A stretch of DNA of 10,375 nt from an uncultured Paracoccaceae bacterium (GTDB lineage Bacteria > Pseudomonadota > Alphaproteobacteria > Rhodobacterales > Rhodobacteraceae). Under the pieces are notes generated by a model. That model had not been told where the DNA came from. It saw only the letters and a program-made list of their open reading frames with translations, and searched no databases. The translations under genes were made by a program, and so were the position numbers. The DNA is taken from the NCBI GenBank assembly GCA_937907485.1, contig CALESR010000228.1, forward strand, positions 1-10,375, written 5' to 3'. Positions within the stretch are counted from its first letter, which is position 1. Each line of letters starts with the position of its first letter. Below are positions 1 through 5,873 of this stretch, in pieces.

Positions 1-2
1 AT

Positions 3-50
3 CCTCAGGGGGGTGAGGCCGCAGGCCGAGGGGGGCAGAATGCCCCCCTG
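3..50. terminator. GC-rich hairpins downstream of lldD
   Basis: Just past the lldD stop on the minus strand there is a perfect 9-base stem, AGGGGGGCA at 29-37 and TGCCCCCCT at 41-49, with a GAA loop. A second short hairpin, CCTCA at 3-7 and TGAGG at 14-18, encloses six Gs. The G-run at 8-13 can also pair with the C-run at 43-48, so the two structures compete. No T-run follows the stem on the minus strand, so this would be a GC-hairpin terminator or mRNA 3'-end stabiliser rather than a classical intrinsic terminator. The left edge of the window cuts the element. Confidence 0.45.
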
Positions 51-62
51 ACCCGCCCTGTC

Positions 63-1232
63 TCACAGCATAGCGGTCGGATCGCCAAAGCCCTGCGGCA
101 CCAGCAGGTTGTGCTGACCCAGCGCCTTGACATCGCGCTCGCCGCACAGCGCCATCGTCTTGTCGAGTTCGGTGTGGATGACTTCCAGCGCCTTGGTCAC
201 CCCGGCCTGACCCATCGCGCCCAGACCATAGACAAAGGCCCGGCCGATGAAGGTGCCCTTGGCCCCCAGCGCCAGCGCTTTCAGCACATCCTGTCCGGTG
301 CGGATGCCGCTGTCCAGATGCACCTCGGTCGTGCCACCCACCGCGTCCATGATCGAGGGCAACATGCGGATCGACGACATCGCGCCGTCCAGTTGCCGCC
401 CGCCGTGGTTCGACACCACGATCGCATCTGCACCGATCTTCTGCGCCATCACCGCATCCTCGGGGTCGTTGATCCCTTTCAGGATCAGCTTGCCGCCCCA
501 TTGGTCGCGCAGTTTCTCGATCTTGCCCCAGTCGAGCTGCGGGTCGAACTGCTCGGCCGTCCAGGCGCCCAGCGACGAAGGGTCGCCCACCCCTTTGGCA
601 TGGCCGACGATATTGCCGAACGAGCGCCGCTTGGTGCCCAGCATCCCCAGCCCCCAGCGCACCTTGGTCGCCAGATTGGCCATGGTGGACAACGTCAGCT
701 TGGGCGGGGCGCTCAGTCCGTTCTTCAGATCCTTGTGCCGCTGGCCCAGCAATTGCAGGTCCAGCGTCAGTACCAATGCCGAGCATTTCGCATCCTTGGC
801 GCGCTGCAGGATCCGGCGGACGAAATCCTCGTCCTTCATCACATAAAGCTGGAACCAGAAGGGTTTGGTCGTGTGCTCGGCCACATCCTCGATCGAGCAG
901 ATCGACATCGTGGACAGGGTGAAGGGCACGCCAAAGGCCTCGGCCGCCTTGGCCGCCAGAATTTCCCCGTCGGCGTGCTGCATCCCGGTCAGGCCGACCG
1001 GCGCCAGTGCCACCGGCATGGCGACGGACTCGCCGATCATCGTGCTGGCGGTCGAGCGGTTCGACATGTCCACCGCAACCCGCTGGCGCAAGCGGATCTT
1101 CTGGAAATCGGTGGTGTTGTCGCGAAAGGTCTGCTCGGTCCAACTGCCCGACTCGCAATAATCCCAGAACATCCGCGGCGCACGGCGCTGATGGATGCGG
1201 CGAAGATCCTCGATCGTGGTGATGGTGGGCAT
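63..1232 (-). CDS. lldD: L-lactate dehydrogenase (FMN-dependent 2-hydroxy-acid oxidase family)
   Basis: Oxidises L-lactate to pyruvate using FMN. Bacterial LldD passes electrons to the respiratory chain at the inner membrane. The 389 residues match the usual family length (about 380-395) and form one FMN-binding TIM barrel. Visible active-site features: FWDYCESG near residue 22, with the substrate-binding Tyr25; FQLY with Tyr130; Lys252 in LILKGI, contacting the flavin; catalytic His276 and Arg279 in SNHGGRQLDG; and the phosphate-binding region DSGIRTG (307-313) and GRAF (330-333). The N-terminus has no cytochrome b2 domain, as expected for bacterial enzymes. The start is supported by GGAG a few bases upstream of the ATG. 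It is transcribed away from argC. A related 2-hydroxy-acid oxidase such as glycolate or mandelate type is possible, since substrate choice cannot be read with certainty. Confidence 0.88.
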   Translation of the reverse strand: MPTITTIEDLRRIHQRRAPRMFWDYCESGSWTEQTFRDNTTDFQKIRLRQRVAVDMSNRSTASTMIGESVAMPVALAPVGLTGMQHADGEILAAKAAEAFGVPFTLSTMSICSIEDVAEHTTKPFWFQLYVMKDEDFVRRILQRAKDAKCSALVLTLDLQLLGQRHKDLKNGLSAPPKLTLSTMANLATKVRWGLGMLGTKRRSFGNIVGHAKGVGDPSSLGAWTAEQFDPQLDWGKIEKLRDQWGGKLILKGINDPEDAVMAQKIGADAIVVSNHGGRQLDGAMSSIRMLPSIMDAVGGTTEVHLDSGIRTGQDVLKALALGAKGTFIGRAFVYGLGAMGQAGVTKALEVIHTELDKTMALCGERDVKALGQHNLLVPQGFGDPTAML

Positions 1233-1242
1233 GGTGGACTCC

Positions 1243-1273
1243 GAAATTGGTCAAATTTTCTTACCACCACCAA
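1243..1273 (-). promoter_or_regulatory. AT-rich candidate operator/promoter of lldD
   Basis: An AT-rich patch lies 11-41 bases upstream of the lldD start in otherwise GC-rich DNA. It contains the inverted repeat AAATT (1244-1248), GGTCA, AATTT (1254-1258), and an overlapping pair TTGGT (1247-1251) and ACCA (1263-1266). TGGT/ACCA half-sites are typical of GntR/FadR-type regulators, the group to which the lactate regulator LldR belongs. The spacing here (11 bases between TGGT and ACCA) is wider than the usual compact site, so assignment to an LldR-like protein is only a suggestion. Confidence 0.3.
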
Positions 1274-1363
1274 ACGCGCCGATCAAGCGCCGCGTGAATC
1301 CAATCTTGCTCCGCGCGACGCTTTGGCCTATGCGCGGACCGCACAGGCGCAGGGGGGGGGCAC

Positions 1364-2281
1364 ATGGCACATACGGTCTTCATCGACGGCGAAGTCGGCA
1401 CCACGGGGCTGCAGATCCGCGAGCGGCTGGTGAACCGCGCCGACATCACCCTCATCCAGATTGACCCGGCCCGGCGCAAGGACCCGGCGGCCCGCGCCGA
1501 GGCATTGGCCGCGGCCGACGTGGCGATCCTGTGCCTGCCTGACGATGCCGCGCGCGAGGCCGCAGCGCTGGCCGCGCCCTTTGGCACGCGGCTGATCGAC
1601 GCCTCGACAGCGCATCGAACGGCCTCGGACTGGGTCTTTGGCCTGCCGGAAATGGCGATGGGCCAGCGACAGGCGATTGCGGCCGCCGCAAGGGTGTCGA
1701 ACCCCGGCTGCTGGTCGACCTGCGCCATCGCGATGATCCGGCCGCTGGTGCAAGCGGGCCTGATCGACCCGGCGAACCCGCCGTCGCTGTCGGGTATCTC
1801 GGGCTATTCCGGCGGCGGCAAGGCGATGATTGCCGAATTTGAAACCGGGTCGGTGCAGGGCGCCTTCCTGTACGGCGCGGCGCAAGGGCACAAGCACCTG
1901 CCCGAGATCCGCCAACACGGCCTACTGGGGGCCGAGCCGGTTTTTGTGCCCTCGGTCGGTCACTATGCGCAGGGCATGGCCGTGGCGCTGCATCTGCCGG
2001 GCCTTGGCGCCCAAGGCATCGCTGCCGCCGAAGACGCCCTGCGCGCAGCCTATGCCAACGAGCGGTTTGTCGCCGTGGTGCCCGCCGCGACGCATGAGCC
2101 GCGCGTCGATCCGCAGCGGCTCAATGGCACCAACCGGCTGGAACTCTCGGTGCATGGCAACGCAAAAACCGGCGCGGCGACGCTGATTGCGGTGCTCGAC
2201 AATCTGGGCAAGGGCGCGTCAGGCGCCGCCGTGCAGAACCTGAACCTGATGCTGGGGCTGGACGAGGGCGCTGGGCTCTGA
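1364..2281 (+). CDS. argC: N-acetyl-gamma-glutamyl-phosphate reductase, short type
   Basis: Third step of arginine biosynthesis: NADPH-dependent reduction of N-acetyl-glutamyl-5-phosphate to the semialdehyde, in the cytoplasm. At 305 residues it belongs to the short (type 2) ArgC group rather than the roughly 340-residue type 1. The Rossmann start is FIDGEVGTTGLQI (6-18). The catalytic cysteine is Cys116 in SNPGCWSTC. Further family signatures are ISGYSGGGKAMI (145-156), FVPSVGHYAQGM (194-205) and the C-terminal DNLGKGASGAAVQNLNLMLGL (279-299). The ATG is preceded by an unusual run of nine Gs at 1352-1360 that can serve as the Shine-Dalgarno element. It is a single gene, divergent from lldD and convergent with trpA, with no other arg gene adjacent. 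Confidence 0.93.
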   Translation: MAHTVFIDGEVGTTGLQIRERLVNRADITLIQIDPARRKDPAARAEALAAADVAILCLPDDAAREAAALAAPFGTRLIDASTAHRTASDWVFGLPEMAMGQRQAIAAAARVSNPGCWSTCAIAMIRPLVQAGLIDPANPPSLSGISGYSGGGKAMIAEFETGSVQGAFLYGAAQGHKHLPEIRQHGLLGAEPVFVPSVGHYAQGMAVALHLPGLGAQGIAAAEDALRAAYANERFVAVVPAATHEPRVDPQRLNGTNRLELSVHGNAKTGAATLIAVLDNLGKGASGAAVQNLNLMLGLDEGAGL

Positions 2282-2285
2282 TGAC

Positions 2286-2436
2286 GGTGCGTGCAAGCAC
2301 GCACCCTACGCAAAGACGCGATCTGTAGGGTGCGTGCTTGCACGCACCATTGCGCGAGGGCGCAGGCTGTAGGGTGCGTGATTGCACGCACCAGCACCCA
2401 AAGGCGCCAACTGTAGGGTGCGTGCTTGCACGCACC
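2286..2436. repeat. Array of four REP-like GTAG-hairpin repeats
   Basis: Each unit is 24 bases: a GTAG foot, the arm GGTGCGTGC, a TT loop and the arm GCACGCACC. Copies lie at 2286-2309 (inverted), 2325-2348, 2369-2392 and 2413-2436 (all direct). The three direct copies start exactly 44 bases apart. Their 18-base spacers share a weak right-half pattern (roughly AAAGGCGC-N3/4) before a constant CT, so the true repeat may be nearer 40 bases. The third copy has C to A at the top of the left arm, leaving an 8-base stem; the other two direct copies are identical and the inverted copy is their exact reverse complement. A GTAG foot on a palindrome is the hallmark of REP elements mobilised by RAYT (Y1 HUH) transposases, and the inverted first pair resembles a BIME. 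It fills the gap between the convergent argC and trpA, where the hairpins could end transcription from both sides. No transposase is in the window. Confidence 0.85.
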
Positions 2437-2443
2437 GCACCGC

Positions 2444-3235
2444 TCACCCCCGATGCGCCCCGGCTGCCAGATCGGCAACAAACGCCAGCACCTGCGCGAC
2501 GGATTTGCCCGCGCCAATCTCCTTGACGATCGCCGAGCCCACCACGCAGCCATCCGCCACCGAGGCGATGGCCTGCGCCGCCTCGGGCGTGGTGATGCCG
2601 AAACCGACGATCACCGGCAAATCGGTCGAGGCCTTGATCCGCGCAACCTCGGGGCCAACCTCGCCCGCCTGCGCCGCCGCAGCCCCGGTAATCCCGGTGA
2701 CCGAAACATAATAGACAAAGCCCGAGGTGTTCTGCAGCACCTTGGGCAGCCGCGCTGCATCCGTGGTTGGCGTCGCCAGCCGGATGAAATTGAGGCCCGC
2801 CGCCTGTGCCGGAAGGCAGAGTTCGGCATCCTCTTCGGGCGGCAGATCGACGACGATCAGCCCGTCGATCCCGGCCTCGCGGGCCTCGATCAGAAACCGT
2901 TCGACCCCACGCGAATAGATCGGGTTGTAATAGCCCATCAGAACGATCGGCGTGACCTGATCGCCCGCGCGGAAGGCCCGCGCCATGCCCAGCACCTGAT
3001 CCAGCGTCATGCCGCCATCGAGCGCGCGCTGCCCGGCCAACTGGATCGTCGGCCCGTCGGCCATCGGGTCGGTAAAGGGCATGCCCAGCTCGATGATATC
3101 CACCCCGGCACCCGGCAGCCCCTGCATCACCGCCAGCGAGGTCGCCACATCCGGATCGCCCCCCATCATGTAGGTCACGAAGGCCTTGCGGCCTTGGGCG
3201 CGCAGGCGGGCAAAGGTGTCGTCGATGCGGGTCAT
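2444..3235 (-). CDS. trpA: Tryptophan synthase alpha subunit
   Basis: Cleaves indole-3-glycerol phosphate to indole and glyceraldehyde 3-phosphate. Indole is normally channelled to TrpB in the alpha2-beta2 complex. The 263 residues are the standard length. Catalytic Glu49 lies in DIIELGMPFTDPMADGP and catalytic Asp60 in the same block. Other signatures are GYYNPI (101-106), LPPEE (131-135), VSVTGITG (178-185) and the phosphate-binding IVGFGI (209-214) and VVGSAIV (231-237). The ATG at 3235 is chosen over an upstream in-frame ATG at 3283 because GGAGAGG sits just before it and the protein then begins MTRIDD as in the family. trpB is not next to it: the next gene upstream is a divergent membrane protein, so trpA is transcribed alone here. 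No trp leader peptide or attenuator is evident in the 110-base upstream gap. Confidence 0.95.
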   Translation of the reverse strand: MTRIDDTFARLRAQGRKAFVTYMMGGDPDVATSLAVMQGLPGAGVDIIELGMPFTDPMADGPTIQLAGQRALDGGMTLDQVLGMARAFRAGDQVTPIVLMGYYNPIYSRGVERFLIEAREAGIDGLIVVDLPPEEDAELCLPAQAAGLNFIRLATPTTDAARLPKVLQNTSGFVYYVSVTGITGAAAAQAGEVGPEVARIKASTDLPVIVGFGITTPEAAQAIASVADGCVVGSAIVKEIGAGKSVAQVLAFVADLAAGAHRG

Positions 3236-3325
3236 GGGCCTCTCCGTCGGAATGCGCTTTGGGCGTTCTCTGGGGGCTTGCACGGGCGCGGCGCGGAAAT
3301 CAAGGCCCCTTGCGTTGAGCAGGCG

Positions 3326-3342
3326 GGCAGGGCAATCCTGCC
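3326..3342 (+). promoter_or_regulatory. Hairpin over the start region of the HemJ-like gene
   Basis: The inverted repeat GGCAGG (3326-3331), GCAAT, CCTGCC (3337-3342) ends three bases before the ATG at 3346. It covers the place where a ribosome binding site should be; the only purine-rich stretch (GCAGGG) lies inside the stem. It could dampen translation, or the gene may be read with little Shine-Dalgarno help. A chance palindrome in GC-rich DNA is not excluded. Confidence 0.3.
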
Positions 3343-3345
3343 GTC

Positions 3346-3759
3346 ATGGACTGGATCAAGATTCTGCATATCCTCTGCGTCATGGGCTGGATGACGTCGA
3401 TTTTCGCCGTGCCGCGCGCGCTGATCTACTGGCGGCGCGAATGGGCGCGGCTGGGCGAGTTCGGTCCGCTGGGCGACCTGACGATCCGGCTCTATCGGTT
3501 TTCGGCGGGGCTGGCGGTGATCGCCGTGCTGTCGGGCCTCTGGCTGGGATGGTCGGTCTGGTCCTTTGCCCCTTGGGTGTTGGTCAAGCTGGCGCTGGTC
3601 TCGCTGCTGGCGGCGCATTACGTCTGGACCGGGGTGCTGGTGGTGCGTGCCAAACGCGGCGAGTTCCGCGATTCCGACCTGTATCTGCGCATCTTCAATG
3701 AAATCTCGGTGCTGGTGGTGATCGCCGTGCTCTGGCTGGTGGTGATGAAGCCCTTCTGA
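3346..3759 (+). CDS. HemJ/CopD-like four-helix membrane protein
   Basis: A 137-residue integral inner-membrane protein with four predicted helices at about 3-24, 50-71, 76-100 and 117-134. It resembles the HemJ family (oxygen-independent protoporphyrinogen IX oxidase; UPF0093, often labelled CopD family). Shared features seen: His8 in the first helix (ILHIL), the Trp/Arg pattern WMTSIFAVPRALIYW with Arg24, Lys81 at the start of helix 3 (WVLVKLALV), the block RIFNEISVLVVIAVL (115-129), and the KPF C-terminus. HemJ uses a conserved His and Lys with bound heme to convert protoporphyrinogen to protoporphyrin. Whether this copy is the heme-pathway enzyme or a paralogue of unknown job cannot be told here, because no heme gene is nearby. 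It lies divergent from trpA and 61 bases before ychF, possibly co-transcribed with ychF. Confidence 0.8.
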   Translation: MDWIKILHILCVMGWMTSIFAVPRALIYWRREWARLGEFGPLGDLTIRLYRFSAGLAVIAVLSGLWLGWSVWSFAPWVLVKLALVSLLAAHYVWTGVLVVRAKRGEFRDSDLYLRIFNEISVLVVIAVLWLVVMKPF

Positions 3760-3810
3760 CCCTTGCCGCGCCGCTGCGCAGGGCCTAGAAGCCCCCCGGA
3801 CAGCAACGCC

Positions 3811-3816
3811 GGAGGG
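3811..3816 (+). promoter_or_regulatory. Strong ribosome binding site of ychF
   Basis: GGAGGG stands four bases before the ATG at 3821. It fixes the start against an internal in-frame ATG at residue 5 (MGFKMGIVG). Confidence 0.7.
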
Positions 3817-3820
3817 ACAG

Positions 3821-4918
3821 ATGGGTTTCAAGATGGGGATCGTGGGTCTGCCGAATGTCGGCAAGTCCACCCTGTTCAACGCGCTGACCCGCACGGCGGC
3901 GGCACAGGCGGCGAACTTTCCGTTCTGCACCATCGAGCCGAATGTCGGCGAGGTGGCTGTGCCCGACGCGCGGCTCGACACGCTGGCCTCGATCGCAGGC
4001 TCGAAACAGATCATTCCGACCCGCATGACCTTTGTCGATATTGCCGGCCTCGTGCGTGGCGCGTCCAAGGGCGAGGGCCTCGGCAACCAGTTCCTCGCCA
4101 ATATCCGCGAATGCGACGCGGTGGCGCATGTGCTGCGCTGCTTTGAAGACGGCGACATCACCCATGTCGAGGGGCGCATCGACCCGGTGGCCGACGCCGA
4201 AACCATCGAGACCGAGCTGATGCTGGCCGATCTGGAAAGCATCGAACGCCGCCGCGCCAACCTCGCGCGCAAGCTCAAGGGTGCCGACAAGGACGCCGCC
4301 GATCAGGACCGCCTGCTGGCCGTGGCACAGAAGGCGCTGGAGGCCGGGCAGCCGGCGCGCAGCGTGGCGGTGGCCGAGGACGACCTGAAACAGTGGCGGA
4401 TGCTGCAACTGCTGACCGCGAAACCGGTGCTTTACGTCTGTAACGTCGAGGAGGCGGCGGCCGCCTCGGGCAACAGCCAGACTGCACGGGTCGCGGCCAT
4501 GGCGGCGGCGCAGGGGGCGGGCATTGTGGTGATCTCGGCGCGCATCGAAGAGGAAATCAGCCAACTGCCGGCTGACGAGGCGGCGATGTTCCTCGAAGAG
4601 ATGGGCCTGCATGAAGCGGGCCTCGACCGGCTGATCCGCGCCGGGCATGCGCTGCTGGGCTTGCAGACCTATTTCACCGTCGGACCCAAGGAAGCGCGGG
4701 CCTGGACGATCGCGAAGGGCACGCTGGCGCCGCAGGCGGCCGGGGTGATCCACGGCGACTTTGAAAAGGGCTTCATCCGGGCCGAGACCATCGCTTATGA
4801 TGATTATGTGGCGGGCAAGGGCGAGACGGGGGCCAAGGAGGCGGGCAAGTTCCGCGTCGAGGGGAAGACCTATGAGGTGAAGGACGGCGACGTCCTGCAC
4901 TTCCTGTTCAACGCCTGA
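3821..4918 (+). CDS. ychF: Redox-regulated ATPase YchF (Obg-family P-loop protein)
   Basis: Universal cytoplasmic P-loop NTPase (OLA1 in eukaryotes) of the Obg family that prefers ATP over GTP, binds ribosomes and acts in translation and stress responses. The 365 residues match the family (about 363). The P-loop is GLPNVGKS (9-16). The G3 region is DIAGLVRGASKGEGLGNQFL (73-92), where Leu77 replaces the usual catalytic Gln. The G4 position carries NVEE (208-211) instead of NKxD, the change associated with ATP use. A helical coiled-coil insert spans about 128-200. A TGS domain occupies about 281-364 (LQTYFTVG to VLHFLFNA). The start is set by a strong Shine-Dalgarno. An intrinsic terminator follows the stop, so the unit ends here. 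Confidence 0.96.
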   Translation: MGFKMGIVGLPNVGKSTLFNALTRTAAAQAANFPFCTIEPNVGEVAVPDARLDTLASIAGSKQIIPTRMTFVDIAGLVRGASKGEGLGNQFLANIRECDAVAHVLRCFEDGDITHVEGRIDPVADAETIETELMLADLESIERRRANLARKLKGADKDAADQDRLLAVAQKALEAGQPARSVAVAEDDLKQWRMLQLLTAKPVLYVCNVEEAAAASGNSQTARVAAMAAAQGAGIVVISARIEEEISQLPADEAAMFLEEMGLHEAGLDRLIRAGHALLGLQTYFTVGPKEARAWTIAKGTLAPQAAGVIHGDFEKGFIRAETIAYDDYVAGKGETGAKEAGKFRVEGKTYEVKDGDVLHFLFNA

Positions 4919-4925
4919 CCGGCGG

Positions 4926-4950
4926 ATGTCCCACGCATGGGACATTTTCT
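4926..4950 (+). terminator. Intrinsic terminator of ychF
   Basis: A perfect 8-base stem ATGTCCCA (4926-4933) and TGGGACAT (4938-4945) with loop CGCA is followed directly by TTTTCT. It starts 8 bases after the ychF stop. There is no T-run on the other side, so it acts for the plus strand. Confidence 0.85.
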
Positions 4951-5243
4951 GGGTCGTTTGATTTCAAGGGCTTGGCAGCGCGGAGTCATTGTTTGTTAAC
5001 GGTTTGACGCGCGGGAATGCGGCCCGGCGCCCGCCCGCGCACGCGGGGACGGGCGGCACCGAGGCGCTGCTGGTCGGCCTCGGACATCAGGGTCTTGCCC
5101 CCTTGGGCTGCGCGGTTGCGACGGCCGGGGTGCGCAGACAACGGCCTTGGCGATAGGGCGGGCGGAGGTTTGTCGTTGGGATGCGAACGGCCCATTGCCG
5201 CCGCTGAGAGCGAGCGTTTAGGCGCGCCTTGGCTGCGATTAGG
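4951..5243. other. GC-rich intergenic stretch with no convincing gene
   Basis: Nearly 300 bases lie between the ychF terminator and the HEPN-like gene. Both strands have short open frames, but none resembles a known family. The minus-strand frame entering from the right (5087-5314) is arginine- and proline-rich and overlaps the end of the HEPN-like gene, so it is probably an artefact. The only candidate worth listing is the 33-residue basic ORF entered separately. No tRNA, attachment site or clear promoter was seen. It marks the change from GC-rich core DNA to the lower-GC island. Confidence 0.5.
4986..5087 (-). CDS. Possible 33-residue basic small protein
   Basis: This reads MSEADQQRLG, then an Arg/Ala/Pro-rich stretch, ending QTVNKQ before TGA. 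In its favour are G or C at most third codon positions as in the neighbouring core genes, and a purine-rich AAGGGGG upstream of the ATG. Against it are its size, its low-complexity basic composition (expected by chance in GC-rich DNA) and the absence of any recognisable family. It could equally be the 3' remnant of a decayed gene. Confidence 0.22.
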   Translation of the reverse strand: MSEADQQRLGAARPRVRGRAPGRIPARQTVNKQ

Positions 5244-5696
5244 TTAGTGTCCAGGTTGCAGTCCGTATAAAGCGCTGGCTCCCACGGCTTCGTCGACACG
5301 TGTGTCCAAGGCATCGAGGATTTGGAATGTCGTATTCCAATTGAGAAGAGGGATCTCTGCGTCAGCTCCGATATACCTGTAGGTGAAATCCTGATGTTGA
5401 ACCGCGACCGCGTCCACGAGCTGATCCAACTGATGCACTACGAGGCCGGTCGCTTCACAATCGCGATAAAGGTTACAGATTCCATGGCTATAGCGACGAA
5501 CTCGCTCTGAGGTCGTTCCCCTAGCCAGTAACCAAGCCTTGAAATAGAGTTCGAGAGAAAACCCGGTCAGCATCATCATCGACAAAATAGTTAACATGCG
5601 CCGAGCCTCTGTGTTTCGCTCGGGACTGCACTCGATCATCCTGCACGACTGAAAGTACCCCTTCGCAGTTTGATATCTATTGATGGCTTCTGTCAT
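5244..5696 (-). CDS. HEPN-like hypothetical protein
   Basis: A 150-residue, mostly helical soluble protein of unknown function. The pattern MMLTGFSLELYFKAWLLARG (41-60), then YSHGICNLYRDCEATGL (69-85), looks like the core of HEPN-domain proteins: a helix with the 'ELYLKAxL' signature, a loop, and a His starting a helix of the 'HDLxxLY' kind. Arg65 and His71 give an R-X5-H spacing that fits the RX4-6H motif of HEPN ribonucleases, but the fit could be accidental. No membrane segment or signal peptide is visible. Base composition is clearly lower in GC than the flanking genes (5521-5580 is 28/60 G+C), which points to acquisition. A small upstream ORF ends on its start codon (ATGA overlap), and GAGG lies about 10 bases before the ATG. 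HEPN proteins are often toxins or abortive-infection effectors; that role is an inference here. Confidence 0.6.
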   Translation of the reverse strand: MTEAINRYQTAKGYFQSCRMIECSPERNTEARRMLTILSMMMLTGFSLELYFKAWLLARGTTSERVRRYSHGICNLYRDCEATGLVVHQLDQLVDAVAVQHQDFTYRYIGADAEIPLLNWNTTFQILDALDTRVDEAVGASALYGLQPGH

Positions 5697-5803
5697 CGCT
5701 TATCAGCCTCTGTCTCCGACTTTTCACCCACCATGATGGCGCGGAGCCGTGCAAGCAAGACCTGAAGATGGTCAGCAGCGTCCGCCGAGCGGACAGTTTC
5801 CAC
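5693..5803 (-). CDS. Possible 36-residue small protein coupled to the HEPN-like gene
   Basis: Starting at GTG (5801-5803), the frame encodes 36 residues and its TGA overlaps the ATG of the HEPN-like gene in an ATGA arrangement, typical of translational coupling. The peptide would hold one amphipathic helix (ADAADHLQVLLARLRAIM) followed by a charged tail (GEKSETEADKR). An in-frame TAA at 5807-5809 blocks a longer version, so it is either a genuine small gene or the 3' remnant of a longer partner. No clear Shine-Dalgarno precedes the GTG; an internal ATG exists at residue 24. A hairpin GTCCGC-CGA-GCGGAC (5780-5794) lies inside it. No family is recognised. Confidence 0.35.
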   Translation of the reverse strand: METVRSADAADHLQVLLARLRAIMVGEKSETEADKR

Positions 5804-5873
5804 GGCTTAGCAGCCCAAAGCCTGCGATTTTTCCCGAACTGGTTTTGTCGGGTCCTGATCGGCGCGTCGGGCT

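Noticed and set aside
111..1433. 440-residue plus-strand open frame opposite lldD
   Set aside because: It is the antisense shadow of lldD: its composition is His/Arg/Gln-rich with no domain, while the minus strand encodes a complete enzyme with active-site residues.
2286..2436. CRISPR array
   Set aside because: The 24-base repeats have equal 18-base spacers, but one copy is inverted, the repeats are near-perfect palindromes, spacers share sequence, and no cas genes are present.
2338..2711. Open frames running through the repeat array (repeating MHAP and CVLART phrases)
   Set aside because: The recurring peptides come from translation of the DNA hairpin repeats and antisense trpA, not from a gene.
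2426..3394. 322-residue plus-strand frame
   Set aside because: Antisense of trpA; no domain, and trpA has full catalytic signatures.
3232..4290. 352-residue minus-strand frame over the HemJ-like gene
   Set aside because: It spans two genes and an intergenic gap on the other strand and encodes low-complexity Ser/Arg-rich sequence.
3785..4945. 386-residue minus-strand frame opposite ychF
   Set aside because: Antisense shadow of ychF with Arg/His-rich composition and no recognisable motifs.
5087..5314. 75-residue minus-strand frame at the end of the HEPN-like gene
   Set aside because: Overlaps the HEPN-like gene in another frame, is Arg/Pro-rich, and has no ribosome binding site or family; kept only as part of the unexplained intergenic stretch.
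5780..5794. Hairpin GTCCGC-CGA-GCGGAC as terminator of the SRPBCC-arsR operon
   Set aside because: No T-run follows on the minus strand and it lies inside the candidate small ORF.
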